A stretch of DNA of 48,553 nt from Candidatus Laterigemmans baculatus (GCF_010367455.1 NZ_WRPR01000018.1:1-48553); one strand, 5' to 3'; counted from the first letter of the stretch, positions 25,993 through 35,640 are shown. The notes: generated from the sequence alone by a model not told the origin. Numbers and translations are program-made.

Positions 25993-27684
25993 ATGCCCGC
26001 ACCATCCGAACCATCGCCTCGATCCGCATTGCCCGCCGAAGCGGGCTCGCGGCGCTGGAAGTCGGATGGAAACCTTCCGCCTCCTCCAGCCGTTGCAGCC
26101 CCTCCAGCCGTTGCAGCTGCGGACTCCGCGCCAACGCCTCCAAGCGCGGTTCCTCCTGCGAGCGATCCGCCTTCTCTTGCGGCTCACGCCCCAGCGCTCG
26201 AGCGCGAGGAATCGGCGGGCGAAACTCAGCCACGCGCTGCGGGCTGGCTCCGCGACGATCGCGTCCCGGCTTGGCTGGTCAGCCTGATCCTGCACATGGC
26301 GGTCGTGCTACTGCTGGCGATGCTGACCGTCGGCGGCGGGGGCGATGGTCGTGGCGAAGCGCTGCGGCTGGGCTGGACGTCCGACGAGAGCGACGCGCCG
26401 CTGATGCGACTCGAGTCCGAAGCGAACGAGCTCGAGCAAGCGGATGAGGCAACCGCCGCGGCGGAACCGATCCAAGTGGCGATCTCTCCGGACCAGATGA
26501 CCCTGCAAGTCGACTCGCCCACGGCCAAACCCAACCCGGTGGTCCCCGATTCGCCACTGCGAGCCCTCTCGGGCGGCTCCGACGCTTCGTCCTTGATGGT
26601 CAACCTCGCCGGTGGCCGTTTGGGGGACCGTAGCGGTGCAGGCCGCTCGGCGGCAGTCGCCTCCGGAGCGGCGACGTTCGAAAGCGAAGCCGCGGTCGAC
26701 GACGCGCTCCGCTGGCTGGCCGCCCATCAGCACAACGACGGCGGGTGGTCCTTCCGCTTGGACGATCCCCACGGGCCTTGCCAAGGCGAGTGCAAGAATC
26801 CGCTCAAGAATCCCGATGACGCCCCGACGCCGCGAACGGCTGCCACGGGTCTCGCGCTGCTCGCTTTTCTCGGTGCCGGCCACACCCACCAATCCGGCGA
26901 ATATTCCGAGACGGTCCGCCGCGGGATCTACTTTCTCCGCGGTCAACAGCTCCCGAGCGACTACGGCGTCGACCTGCGATCCACCCAAGGCTCGATGTAC
27001 GGGCACGGCATCGCCAGCTTCGCACTCGCCGAGGCCTTTGCGCTGACCGGCGACGAAGACCTGCGAGACCTGCTCGAGGGTGCCACGATGTACTCCGCGT
27101 GGGCCCAGAACCGCCAAGGGGGCTGGGGTTATCAGCCGGGCGGGCCGGGCGACATCACCCTCACCGCTTGGCAGATCATGGCGCTCAAAACGGCCGAGCA
27201 GCGGGAGATCTCGAGCCCGACCGATGTGATCCCGCGAGCCAAGCAGTACGTTCTCTCGCTGGCCAATCCCGAACGCAACCGGTACGGCTACAAGACGCCC
27301 GAACCGAGACTCTCGACAACCGCGATCGGCCTGGTCCTGATGCTCTACTTCGGCCACCAGCCGGGCGAGACGGAGATGACCGAAGGGCTCGACTGGATCG
27401 CCTTCAAGGGCCCTTCGCCGACCGACGTCTACTACGACTACTACGCGATGCTCGCCTTGCACCACAGCCAGCATTTTGGCCGCATGGATTTTGCACGCAC
27501 CCTCCGCGATCATCTGCTGGCCACCCAAGCGACCGAGGGTCACGAGGCGGGATCGTGGCACTTCGTCGACCGCTACGGCAGCGTCGGCGGGCGGCTCTAC
27601 ACGACCGCGATGTGCGCCCTGATCCTGCAGACGCCCTACCGCTACGTGCCCCTCTCCGGCTCCGAGAAACCATTCAAACTCTGA
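25993..27684 (+). CDS. Membrane-anchored prenyltransferase/squalene-oxidase-repeat protein (second copy)
   Basis: A 563-residue paralogue of the preceding gene, with the same order: Pro/Ala-rich tail of about 90 residues, one membrane segment (PAWLVSLILHMAVVLLLAML), Glu-rich linker, and an alpha/alpha-toroid. Matching repeats are ALRWLAAHQHNDGGWSFRLD, AWAQNRQGGWGYQPGGPGDI and TLTAWQIMALKTAEQREISS. Shared points such as GSMYGHGIASFALAEAFALT confirm duplication. No catalytic DXDD is visible. A real function is unknown; a scaffold or polyprenoid/peptide-binding role is possible. Confidence 0.82.
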   Translation: MPAPSEPSPRSALPAEAGSRRWKSDGNLPPPPAVAAPPAVAAADSAPTPPSAVPPASDPPSLAAHAPALEREESAGETQPRAAGWLRDDRVPAWLVSLILHMAVVLLLAMLTVGGGGDGRGEALRLGWTSDESDAPLMRLESEANELEQADEATAAAEPIQVAISPDQMTLQVDSPTAKPNPVVPDSPLRALSGGSDASSLMVNLAGGRLGDRSGAGRSAAVASGAATFESEAAVDDALRWLAAHQHNDGGWSFRLDDPHGPCQGECKNPLKNPDDAPTPRTAATGLALLAFLGAGHTHQSGEYSETVRRGIYFLRGQQLPSDYGVDLRSTQGSMYGHGIASFALAEAFALTGDEDLRDLLEGATMYSAWAQNRQGGWGYQPGGPGDITLTAWQIMALKTAEQREISSPTDVIPRAKQYVLSLANPERNRYGYKTPEPRLSTTAIGLVLMLYFGHQPGETEMTEGLDWIAFKGPSPTDVYYDYYAMLALHHSQHFGRMDFARTLRDHLLATQATEGHEAGSWHFVDRYGSVGGRLYTTAMCALILQTPYRYVPLSGSEKPFKL

Positions 27685-27736
27685 GTACTTCTGAGTACTG
27701 AGTACTCAAACCTGAAACCTGAAACCTGAAACCTTC
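27685..27736. repeat. Reduced repeat element in a convergent gap
   Basis: The 52 bases between convergent stops contain CTGAGTACTTCTGAGTACTG and AGTACTC, then AAACCTG heptamers (27709-27733, inverse of GGTTTCA in another register) that end beside the stop codon of the cysteine-desulfurase-like gene. It shares the heptamer family and a GAGTAC motif with the composite elements but lacks the hexamer arrays. Confidence 0.7.
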
Positions 27737-28861
27737 CTACGCCCTGCAGGTGTCCCAGGCTTCGGCGAGGAGGTCGGCGGCTCGGTCGATTTGCTCTTGG
27801 CTGGTGGTCCACCCGAGGCTGATCCGGAAGCAGCGTCCGATCCGCTGGGGGCTGAGCCCGATCGCTTGGAGGCAGCGAGTCATTTCGTCGGCCGGTTTGG
27901 CGGTCCGAGGCGTGGCCAGGACCAGATGCCGAGCGACGCGGGCGATCCGCGCGGCGTCGCCGGGAAGCTCGATCGTGGCGGTGTTCGGCAACCGCTCGGC
28001 CGCTTCACAAAGGATCGTCGGCTGCGGCGAGATCTGCTCACAGAGCCGCTGGACGAACCGAGCCCGCAACTCGCTCATCCGCTCGGCGGCCTCGGCGGCG
28101 CAGCGGCCCGCCAAGCGCGAGGCGGCTCCGAGCCCAATCCAACCGGTGACGTTCTCCGATCCCGGCCGCAGCCCCATTTCGCGGATCTCGCCGTACATCA
28201 CCGGCGAAAGCGAAAAGCCGCGACGGACGAAGAGCGCTCCGGCTCCTTTGGGCCCATAGAACTTGTGGCCGCTGACCGAGACCGTGTCGGCGCGGAGCAG
28301 CCCGACGTCGACCGGCAGCTTGCCAAACAACTGCACCGCATCGCAGTGGATCGGAATCTGGCGGGCGTGGCAGATGTCTGCGACCTCCCGCACCGGCTGG
28401 ATCGTTCCCAGGATCGGATTGGCCGCCTGCAAGCAGACCAGCCGCGTGTCGTCGCGGAGCAGCCGCTCGATCTCGGTCGCTTCGACGACGCCATCGGATC
28501 CAGCTCGGGCGACGTCGACCCGCCAGCCGCGACGCTCCAGCGAGCCGACCGCGTTGCAGACCGACTCGTGCTCCAGGGCCGAGACGATCACATGGCCGCT
28601 CGCCGAGCGGTTGGTCACCCCCAGCACGGCGAGGTTGTTCGCCTCGGTCCCGCCACTGGTGAAGACGATCTCAAAGGCCTCGCAGCCCACCAGTTCGGCC
28701 ACTCCCTCGCGGGCCCGCTCGAGCGCCTCGGCGACCCCTTGGCAGCCCGCATGGTTTTGGCCAGGCAGCATGAAATGCTCCGCCCAAAACGGCTCCATCG
28801 CCTCGTGGACCGAAGGGGCGAGCGGCGAAGTGCTGTTGAAGTCCAGGTAAACGTAGTGCAC
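27737..28861 (-). CDS. Cysteine desulfurase-like PLP enzyme lacking the catalytic Cys
   Basis: A 374-residue fold-type I PLP enzyme of the NifS/IscS group. The N-terminus HYVYLDFNSTSPLAP is typical. TSGGTEANNLAVLG binds phosphate, ALEHESV has the ring-stacking His, IHCDAVQLFGKLP has the Asp/Gln pair, and the Schiff-base Lys is in SGHKFYGPKGAG. The flexible loop that should carry the persulfide Cys (normally S-A-C-S-S-G) reads LATPRTAKPADEMTR with no Cys. So sulfur transfer may be absent or use another cysteine. The GTG at 28861, preceded by AGGA at 8 bases, is preferred over an upstream ATG at 28936. Confidence 0.85.
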   Translation of the reverse strand: MHYVYLDFNSTSPLAPSVHEAMEPFWAEHFMLPGQNHAGCQGVAEALERAREGVAELVGCEAFEIVFTSGGTEANNLAVLGVTNRSASGHVIVSALEHESVCNAVGSLERRGWRVDVARAGSDGVVEATEIERLLRDDTRLVCLQAANPILGTIQPVREVADICHARQIPIHCDAVQLFGKLPVDVGLLRADTVSVSGHKFYGPKGAGALFVRRGFSLSPVMYGEIREMGLRPGSENVTGWIGLGAASRLAGRCAAEAAERMSELRARFVQRLCEQISPQPTILCEAAERLPNTATIELPGDAARIARVARHLVLATPRTAKPADEMTRCLQAIGLSPQRIGRCFRISLGWTTSQEQIDRAADLLAEAWDTCRA

Positions 28862-28965
28862 GTGACGCTTCCTGCGCGAGTGAATATTCCCAGCGGCCTC
28901 TCCATCTAAGCTGCGCGGGGCGTTGGTTGCTAGCAAAAGTAGCGTAAACCGCGCATTTCATGTAG

Positions 28966-29104
28966 GCCCTAGAGTCGCCAGAGTCGCCTTTCGCTCCGCG
29001 AAAGTAGCGCAAGCAAAGTCGCCTTCCGCTCCGCGAAAGTGGCGCAGAACCCGCTTCTTTCGCGGAGCGAAAGGCGACTCTGGCGGAGCGAAAGGCGACT
29101 ATGG
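28966..29104. repeat. Nested inverted repeats (AGTCGCCTTTCGCTCC)
   Basis: Two forward units of AGTCGCCTTTCGC, TCC, GCGAAAGT (28982-29005, 29018-29041, one base different) are followed by two inverse units ending AGCGAAAGGCGACT (29057-29080, 29082-29100). Each unit is itself palindromic (CTTTCGC/GCGAAAG). The block ends at the stop codon of the COG3014-like gene. Such a structure can fold several ways and is a strong REP-like candidate. Confidence 0.8.
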
Positions 29105-30445
29105 CTAGCGAAGAACGACCGCGGTCACGCGGTCTTCGGGGGCGGCGACCAGGACGTAAGAGTTCGCCCCGTCGCGAATGACCACCTCGGCCTCCGCTCC
29201 CGGATCGCGGACGGCTGAGCGGAGTCCCGAATCCCCGAGGGCGGCAGCTGAGAAGCGGTGTTTTCCCGCAGGCAGCTCGACCCGCAGGACCTGGATCTCC
29301 CGCGGCAACAGGCTCCAGCAACGCAGATCGGGCTTCTCCGTCGCTTCCCAGACCGAGCCGAGCAGCGAACCGCCGAGCTGCAGCGCGGCGTTGTCGCCGC
29401 CGACCGAATCGACCGTCGTCGCCACGATGGCCTTTTTGACCACCCGGCGGACGACGCCGCGAGCCACCGTCCAAGGCATTTCGGCCTCGATCTGCCGCAC
29501 CGCCAGAGAGCCCACATCGGTCAGCGGGGCGGTCCGAAGCGGCGGGGCTCCGGGGATCTGAATTCCCACCGCGGCCACCGCAGAACCGGGGACCACGACG
29601 CGGGGAATTGGGACCGGAGCGAGCGTCGGAGGAATCGCGTACTGGGTCGTCGCCGCCACCAGCCGGTCGGCGATCAGCAGCGCCGGTCCGGTCGCTTCGG
29701 CCACGTCGGCGACCCGCTGCGGTCCGCGGCCGACCAGAGCGAAGACATACAGCACCCCATGTCCGGGCTGACTGTGCGTCCCCTGGCTGGCGCGGAGCAG
29801 ATCGGACTGGGCCGGGGCGAACGCCGGTTCCCACTGGGCCACCAACTGATAAGCCCGCGTCGCATCGTCGTAATCGTGATGCGTCGCCTCGCGAATCATG
29901 CCCCGGATATAGGGAGCTAAAGCCAGCGGCTGGTAGACCTCGCCCACGTTCTCCAAGCCGCGTTCCTCAGCCGCCTGGGCCAACTGCAGCTGCCGCATCT
30001 GGGCCTGCATCGCGTAACTCTCGGCGTCCCCCGAGTCGCTCATCAAGCTGGAGATGCTCAGCAGCGAACGGATCATCACGTCTTCGTAGCTCGCCGCATC
30101 GTACGGCATATCCCGCTCGTCGCTGATCAAACTCCCGGCGCTCGGGACCACCTCGGGAGGATCGCGCTGGTCGAACGCGTCGCGGCACTCGCGGAGGAGT
30201 GCATCGGAGGCGTGGGGATTGCCAGCGGCCAGTTCGACGACCGCCAACTCCAGTCGAGCCACATCGGCCAGCTTCCGGTCCTGCTCGATCGTCGCCGTCA
30301 GCGCCGTCCGCGCGGACTGAAAATCCCCTGCGTAGTACGCACCGCGGCCCTGCTCGAGCGTCGCCCATCCGCTGCGGCATCCAGCCGAGAGGAGCACGAG
30401 CAAGCAAGCCGCAAGGCAAGCAGCATTGCGAGGGAACCGAGGCAT
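29105..30445 (-). CDS. COG3014-like lipoprotein with TPR-type region
   Basis: A 446-residue lipoprotein. The start MPRFPRNAACLAACLLVLLS leads directly to the lipobox (SAGC); the frame is open 12 codons upstream. Residues 25-95 are a tetratricopeptide-like helical repeat (GRGAYYAGDFQSARTALTAT). YIRGMIREATHHDYDDATRA resembles COG3014 proteins, which sit beside LpoB in many bacteria. The C-terminal third (QVLRVELPAGKHRFSAAALG) resembles a beta-sandwich. Together with the LpoB-like gene just upstream in the operon, it is probably an envelope lipoprotein linked to peptidoglycan synthesis. Confidence 0.75.
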   Translation of the reverse strand: MPRFPRNAACLAACLLVLLSAGCRSGWATLEQGRGAYYAGDFQSARTALTATIEQDRKLADVARLELAVVELAAGNPHASDALLRECRDAFDQRDPPEVVPSAGSLISDERDMPYDAASYEDVMIRSLLSISSLMSDSGDAESYAMQAQMRQLQLAQAAEERGLENVGEVYQPLALAPYIRGMIREATHHDYDDATRAYQLVAQWEPAFAPAQSDLLRASQGTHSQPGHGVLYVFALVGRGPQRVADVAEATGPALLIADRLVAATTQYAIPPTLAPVPIPRVVVPGSAVAAVGIQIPGAPPLRTAPLTDVGSLAVRQIEAEMPWTVARGVVRRVVKKAIVATTVDSVGGDNAALQLGGSLLGSVWEATEKPDLRCWSLLPREIQVLRVELPAGKHRFSAAALGDSGLRSAVRDPGAEAEVVIRDGANSYVLVAAPEDRVTAVVLR

Positions 30446-30448
30446 AGA

Positions 30449-30628
30449 AGGTTGCAGGTTGCGGTTGCAGGGGCGGATCAATCCACTTCGTACTCGTACT
30501 CGTACTCGTGCTCGTACTCGCTGCCAGCGCTGGGGGACCGAGTACGAGTACCGCTTCGCTGAGTACGAGTACGAGTACCGCTTCGCTGAGTAGGAGTACG
30601 AGTACCGCTTCGCTGAGTAGGAGGGAGA
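30449..30628. repeat. Composite TACTCG element between two lipoprotein genes
   Basis: GGTTGCA heptamers at 30449-30470 (one reads GGTTGCG) are followed by GGCGGATCAATCCACTTCG, TACTCG hexamers (30487-30520, one unit TGCTCG), a core CTGCCAGCGCTGGGGGACC, and three 21-bp units (AGTACGAGTACC with GCTTCGCTG) at 30540-30622, ending GAGTAGGAGGGAGAG. It occupies the gap between two co-directional minus-strand genes. Confidence 0.88.
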
Positions 30629-30637
30629 GAAACCTTC

Positions 30638-31390
30638 CTACCCATCCGCTTGTTGGAAGGGGCCGTAGTTCCACCACTTACCGGCGCGGCTCTTGTGATA
30701 GCCTTTGCGGATCGTGGCCGATTCCTTGACGTAGTCGCCGGTGTGGACGTTGACCATTTCGAGCGTCAGCAAGTAATCGCGCTGGGTGCTGTCGTTCCGC
30801 TCGGTCGTGCCGCTGGTGATTTTTCCGTAGAGCAGGAAGTCGACCGTGCTCCCCTGGCGACCGAGGGCCGCGGAGAACAGAGCCTGGTTGGCCGGCACGA
30901 ACAGCGAGTCGGGACGGAGCCGCGTCTCGAGCAGTGCGGCGTCGACCATCCGGCGGCTGATCATGCGAAAGTTTGCCGCCCCATTCACTTGGGAGTCGAT
31001 TCGCTCGTACAATTGTTCCTTAAAGTCGATCATTTCTTCGGCACTCTTGTTCTCGAGCCCGATGAAACAGACGGCCGCAGGCCCCACCGCTCCCGCGGGA
31101 GGTGGCAATTCGCCGTGGCCGCCGCTGGGCCCTTCGAGAGCGGGCGATGGGGAGCCGGGGTTGTGAGGCGTGAATCCCACCGGTTGCACGGCTGCCGTGT
31201 CGCAGCGACCGAGCAGTTTGGCGACGGCCTCGTCGACCAACGGGTTCCAGACCGCCGCCCCCGCCTGATGGCTGCCGACCATGTCGACATCCTGACTCGA
31301 GAGCAGATGCCCGTACTGGCGTCCTGCGCAGCCACTGGCGACTGAAGCGGTGGCCAGCGTGCAGAGGCTTAAGAAATCGCGGCGATCCAT
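30638..31390 (-). CDS. LpoB-like penicillin-binding-protein activator, Tat lipoprotein
   Basis: A 250-residue exported lipoprotein. MDRRDFLSLCTLATASVASG is a twin-arginine-type signal ending in a lipobox (ASGC), so a folded protein may be exported by Tat and lipidated. The core AAVCFIGLENKSAEEMIDFK, ANFRMISRRMVDAALLETR and VDFLLYGKITSGTTERNDS matches the LpoB fold, which activates PBP1b in enterobacteria. The start at 31390 has GGAGA seven bases upstream. It is next to a COG3014-like gene, as in many LpoB loci. Residues 60-95 are a Pro/Gly-rich linker. Confidence 0.85.
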   Translation of the reverse strand: MDRRDFLSLCTLATASVASGCAGRQYGHLLSSQDVDMVGSHQAGAAVWNPLVDEAVAKLLGRCDTAAVQPVGFTPHNPGSPSPALEGPSGGHGELPPPAGAVGPAAVCFIGLENKSAEEMIDFKEQLYERIDSQVNGAANFRMISRRMVDAALLETRLRPDSLFVPANQALFSAALGRQGSTVDFLLYGKITSGTTERNDSTQRDYLLTLEMVNVHTGDYVKESATIRKGYHKSRAGKWWNYGPFQQADG

Positions 31391-31678
31391 CACCGATTCT
31401 CCGTTCACCGTGTCAATAATCCGTCCGGCCGGTAGCCGCGAATCTTACCTAAGTAACCCAGAGAGCTCCCTCGCGACAATCCCGCTCGGCCGCTCTCCCT
31501 ACAGAATTCGGCCGGCGACCGGCCGTTGCGTTGACAAACCGGGGGACGTCGCGAAACTCTAGATCTCTTTCGCAAACTGCCCCAGCTTCCGCGGACCCTC
31601 TCCTGCCACCGCACCCTCAGAATTTCATTCCCTTTGTCTCAAGTACCGCATTCCACCTGCCCGCCGGTCACGATTCTT

Positions 31679-32170
31679 ATGTCCGCCGTCCTGTCTGCCG
31701 CTGCCAATCGCTCCAGTGCCGTTGCCGATCCCGCGGATCGGAACGTTCCCGAGCCCCATGGCGACTCCCCTTCGGTCGGGACCTCGCCCGTCCCCGAGAT
31801 CGACGACCCTCGCCGCGGTGCTTGCGGCGGCTGGATCGATCCGGATGCCAATCGCACGCTCTCGTCAGAGCTTTCGGGGTTCGACGATGACAGCGAATTG
31901 GGCGATGGCGATCCGCCGGCCGGCGCGGACGAGGACGACGACGATCTGGATGAGTTCGACGAGATCGACGAGGACGATTTTGACGACGAGTTCGACGACG
32001 ATTTTGAAGAAGAGCTGGAAGACGAATACGAAATCGAAATCGAGGATGAGATCAGCGCCGAATTCGGGCTCGGTCCCGATAAGGATGACGAAGAAGAGGA
32101 AGAGCTCGATGATCTCGACAGCTTGGCGGACGACCTGGACGACGACATCGACGACGACCTGAAGGATTAG
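31679..32170 (+). CDS. Highly acidic low-complexity protein before ileS
   Basis: A 163-residue protein. About 70 ordinary residues are followed by a tail made almost only of Asp and Glu ([20 protein letters not shown] and similar) to the end. The predicted pI is extremely low. It ends five bases before the ileS start, so the two are likely co-transcribed. Acidic tails occur in the RNA polymerase delta subunit and in DNA-mimic or chaperone-like proteins, but no fold supports a choice. The antisense frame reads as poly-Ser, which is a shadow. The ATG at 31679 was chosen over a TTG at 31634. Confidence 0.7.
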   Translation: MSAVLSAAANRSSAVADPADRNVPEPHGDSPSVGTSPVPEIDDPRRGACGGWIDPDANRTLSSELSGFDDDSELGDGDPPAGADEDDDDLDEFDEIDEDDFDDEFDDDFEEELEDEYEIEIEDEISAEFGLGPDKDDEEEEELDDLDSLADDLDDDIDDDLKD

Positions 32171-32175
32171 CCGCG

Positions 32176-35100
32176 ATGTTCAAAGCCGTCTCGACCAACG
32201 TCAACTTCCCGGAGCAGGAGGAAGCGGTCCTCCGTTTCTGGGACCAGGCCAACGTCTACCAACGCTCGCTCGACCAGCGGGCCGATGCGCCTCCGTTCGT
32301 CTTTTTCGAGGGTCCCCCCACGGCCAACGGCTTGCCCCACCCAGGGCACTGCCTGACGCGGGCCATCAAGGACCTCTTTCCGCGGTACCGCACGATGCGC
32401 GGCTACCGCTGCGAGCGGAAAGCGGGCTGGGACACCCACGGACTGCCGGTCGAAGTCGAGGTCGGCAAGGAACTCGGGATCCACAGCAAGGAGGAGATCG
32501 AAGCTTACGGCGTCGAGCCTTTCATCCAGCGCTGCCAGCAGAGCGTCTGGCGATACATGCGCGAGTGGGAGCAGTTGACCCGCCGGATCGGCTTCTGGGT
32601 CAATCTCGAAGAGGCCTACGTGACCTACCACAAAAGCTACATCGAGAGCGTGTGGTGGAGTCTCAAAAACCTCTTCGATCGAGGACTGCTCTATCGCGGC
32701 CACAAGATCGTGTGGTGGTGGGCCCAGGGAGGCACGGCGCTCTCGGCGGGCGAAGTCGGACAGGGCTACCGCGAAGTGGCCGACCCGAGCGTCTACGTGC
32801 GGTTGCCGCTGGTCGACCAGCCCGATCGCAGCTTGCTGGTCTGGACCACCACGCCCTGGACTCTGCCGAGCAACATGTTCGCCGCGGTCCATCCCGAGCT
32901 GGAATACAGCCTCTGCCGCGACGCGGAAACCGGAGACCAGTTCTACGTCGCGTCGGCACTAGTCGAGTCGCTTGCGGCCAAGACCCGGCGCGATCTCCAA
33001 CCGCTCGAAACCTGCCGCGGCAGCGAGCTCGTTGGGCTCCGCTACCAGCCTCCCTTTGACGACTTCCGCACGCGGCTCGAGGACCCGAGCGGGCGGACGC
33101 TCGATGGCGAGACGCTGCACCATTACTGGCGAGTCGTCGCGGCCGATTTCGTAACCACCGACAGCGGTACGGGGCTGGTCCACCAAGCCCCCGCGTTCGG
33201 TGAAGTTGACTACGAAGTCTTCGACCGCGAGCGAGCTCGGTTCGTCGAGGGCGAGCAGCCCAGCCTGTTCCATGCCGTGGGTCCCGACGGAAAGTTCACC
33301 GACGAGGCCCCTGCGGTCGCCGGGATGTGGGTCAAAGATGCCGACAAGCCGCTGATCCGGAGCCTCAAGGAAACCGGGCTGCTCTACCACCAAGAACAGT
33401 ACCTGCACGAATACCCGTTCTGCTGGCGAGCCGACGAGGATCCGCTGATCCAATACCCGCGGGAAAGTTGGTTCATTCGCACCACCGCCTTCAAACAGGC
33501 GATGCTGGAGAACAACAGCCAGATCAATTGGCTGCCGGCCCACATTCGCGACGGACGGTTCGGCAACTTCCTCGAATCGAACGTCGACTGGGCGCTTTCG
33601 CGCGAACGCTACTGGGGAACCCCGCTGCCGGTCTGGGAATGCCAGGCCACCGGCCGGTTCGAAGCGATCGCTTCCTACGCGGAACTGCTCGCTAAACCGG
33701 GCCTTCGCGGGACTGAAGTTTGGGAGCAGGCCAAAGCGGCGAATCCCGAACTCGCCGACGATCTGTGCGTTCACAAACCGTACATCGACGCCGTCGAGTA
33801 CGACTCGCCCTTCGCCGACGGGGCCCGCATGCGGCGGGTCCCGGAAGTTATCGACTGCTGGTACGACTCCGGGTCGATGCCCTTTGCCCAGTGGGGATGG
33901 CCGCACCAGAACGCGGAACATTTCGAGTCGCAGTTCCCGGCCGACTTCATCAGCGAAGCGCTCGACCAGACCCGCGGCTGGTTCTACAGCCAGTTGGCGA
34001 TCAGCACGATGCTGTTCGGCGAAGCCGCCGGCCGCACGGCCGACCCCGAAACGGCTCTCCAGGAAGCCACGCAGCCGTCTCAGAATGCCGAAGCGGGGGC
34101 GATCTCCTATCCGCACCCATTCCGCAACTGCATCGTGCTCGGGCTGATGCTCGGCGAGGACAACACGAAGATGTCCAAGAGCAAGCGGAACTACCGCGAG
34201 CCTCGGGAGATCTTCGACAAGTACGGAGCCGATGCGCTGCGGTGGTTCTTCTTCGCCGGCCAGCCCCCTTGGACGCAGATCCGCTACCGCGAGCAGGCCA
34301 TCCGCGACTCGATCCCCGAGTTTCTGCTGCGGCTTTGGAACGTCTTCAGCTTCTTTACGATCTACGCCGAGATCGATCGTTTCGACTGCACCGCGGGCAT
34401 CGGCGACCCGGGCGACCTGAAGCCGGAGCGGCTCGCATCCGCCGCGACCTATCGGCCCGCTTCCGAGCGAAGCGAGATCGATCGCTGGATCCTCTCGGAA
34501 CTGGCGCGGACGGTGGGCACGGTCGTCGAGCGGATGGACGCCTACGACAATTATGCGGCTTGTGCCGCGATCACCGAATTGGTCGACGGGCTGAGCAACT
34601 GGTTCGTCCGCCGCAGCCGCGATCGGTTCTGGGCCAGCGACCGCAATGATCCCGACAAGCTCGATGCCTACTGGACCCTCTACGAGGTGCTGCTCGAGAC
34701 GAGCAAGCTGATCGCCCCGTTCGTTCCGTTCCTGGCCGAGACGCTGTGGCAGAACCTGACGGCGCCGTTCCGCGGTGCCGATGCGGAAGCGACCGCCAGC
34801 TCCGTGCCCGATTCGGTCCACCTCTGCGACTATCCCGAGCCTTCGACCGCGAACCTCGATGCGGATCTTTCGACCGCGATGCACGTGCTGCGGGAGATCG
34901 CCTCGCTCGGACGAGCCGCGCGAGCCAGTGCCAAACTGAAAGTCCGTCAGCCGCTCGCCCGCGTCGAAGTGGTGCTCGCCGACGATACGCACACCGAGTG
35001 GTTGCGCCGCCACGACAACCTGGTCCGCGAAGAATTGAACGTCAAAGCGGTCGACTACACGACCGATGGCCGGGAGTACGTCCAGTACGACGTCGTTCCC

Positions 35101-35631
35101 AACTTCAAGCGGCTCGGTCCCCGCGTCGGTCGCCACATGCCGGCAGTCAAAAAAGCGCTCGCAGCGGCCGACGGTGGGCGTCTGCTGGTCGAACTGCAGC
35201 GAGACAGCAAAATCGAGCTCGATGTGGATGGCGAAGTGTTCGAACTCGACGGCGAGGACGTCGAAGTCCGTCTCTCGGCCCGCCCGGGTTGGGCTGCCGC
35301 ACAAGGCCGCGACTCGGTCGTCGTTCTCTCCACCGAGGTCACCGAGGAACTCCGCCGCGAAGGAATCGCGAAGGATTTGATCCGCACGATTCAAAATCGG
35401 CGGAAGGAGCTCGGCTGCGAATTCACCGACCGAATCGAAGTCGCCGTCGTTGGCGACTCGGAGGAAGTGCGTGCGGCGGTGGAAGAGCACCGCGAGCGGA
35501 TCGTGAACGAGACGCTGGCCGATTTGCTCGAGTACGAACCGATTGCCGAGACCGAGCCGCTGACCGCCTCGCTCGGCGACGACGACGTTCAGCTCTACAT
35601 CCGAGTCGTCTGCACGCCGACACGACCGTAA
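32176..35631 (+). CDS. ileS: Isoleucyl-tRNA synthetase, type 2 (eukaryotic-like)
   Basis: A 1151-residue class I synthetase that charges tRNA-Ile. The N-terminus [20 protein letters not shown] is typical of type 2 enzymes. The HIGH motif is HPGH in [15 protein letters not shown], the editing domain includes [16 protein letters not shown], and the KMSKS motif is in [20 protein letters not shown]. The C-terminal part lacks the zinc-finger CxxC end of type 1 enzymes. Type 2 enzymes are known for natural mupirocin tolerance. Gene complete, second in the run acidic protein-ileS. Confidence 0.97.
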   Translation: MFKAVSTNVNFPEQEEAVLRFWDQANVYQRSLDQRADAPPFVFFEGPPTANGLPHPGHCLTRAIKDLFPRYRTMRGYRCERKAGWDTHGLPVEVEVGKELGIHSKEEIEAYGVEPFIQRCQQSVWRYMREWEQLTRRIGFWVNLEEAYVTYHKSYIESVWWSLKNLFDRGLLYRGHKIVWWWAQGGTALSAGEVGQGYREVADPSVYVRLPLVDQPDRSLLVWTTTPWTLPSNMFAAVHPELEYSLCRDAETGDQFYVASALVESLAAKTRRDLQPLETCRGSELVGLRYQPPFDDFRTRLEDPSGRTLDGETLHHYWRVVAADFVTTDSGTGLVHQAPAFGEVDYEVFDRERARFVEGEQPSLFHAVGPDGKFTDEAPAVAGMWVKDADKPLIRSLKETGLLYHQEQYLHEYPFCWRADEDPLIQYPRESWFIRTTAFKQAMLENNSQINWLPAHIRDGRFGNFLESNVDWALSRERYWGTPLPVWECQATGRFEAIASYAELLAKPGLRGTEVWEQAKAANPELADDLCVHKPYIDAVEYDSPFADGARMRRVPEVIDCWYDSGSMPFAQWGWPHQNAEHFESQFPADFISEALDQTRGWFYSQLAISTMLFGEAAGRTADPETALQEATQPSQNAEAGAISYPHPFRNCIVLGLMLGEDNTKMSKSKRNYREPREIFDKYGADALRWFFFAGQPPWTQIRYREQAIRDSIPEFLLRLWNVFSFFTIYAEIDRFDCTAGIGDPGDLKPERLASAATYRPASERSEIDRWILSELARTVGTVVERMDAYDNYAACAAITELVDGLSNWFVRRSRDRFWASDRNDPDKLDAYWTLYEVLLETSKLIAPFVPFLAETLWQNLTAPFRGADAEATASSVPDSVHLCDYPEPSTANLDADLSTAMHVLREIASLGRAARASAKLKVRQPLARVEVVLADDTHTEWLRRHDNLVREELNVKAVDYTTDGREYVQYDVVPNFKRLGPRVGRHMPAVKKALAAADGGRLLVELQRDSKIELDVDGEVFELDGEDVEVRLSARPGWAAAQGRDSVVVLSTEVTEELRREGIAKDLIRTIQNRRKELGCEFTDRIEVAVVGDSEEVRAAVEEHRERIVNETLADLLEYEPIAETEPLTASLGDDDVQLYIRVVCTPTRP

Positions 35632-35640
35632 ACAATTTGT

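Noticed and set aside
26308-27561. Open frame of 417 codons on the minus strand
   Set aside because: Antisense to the second squalene-cyclase-like gene; composition typical of a shadow.
31639-32148. Poly-Ser open frame on the minus strand
   Set aside because: It is the antisense reading of the Asp/Glu-rich protein (GAC/GAT read backwards).
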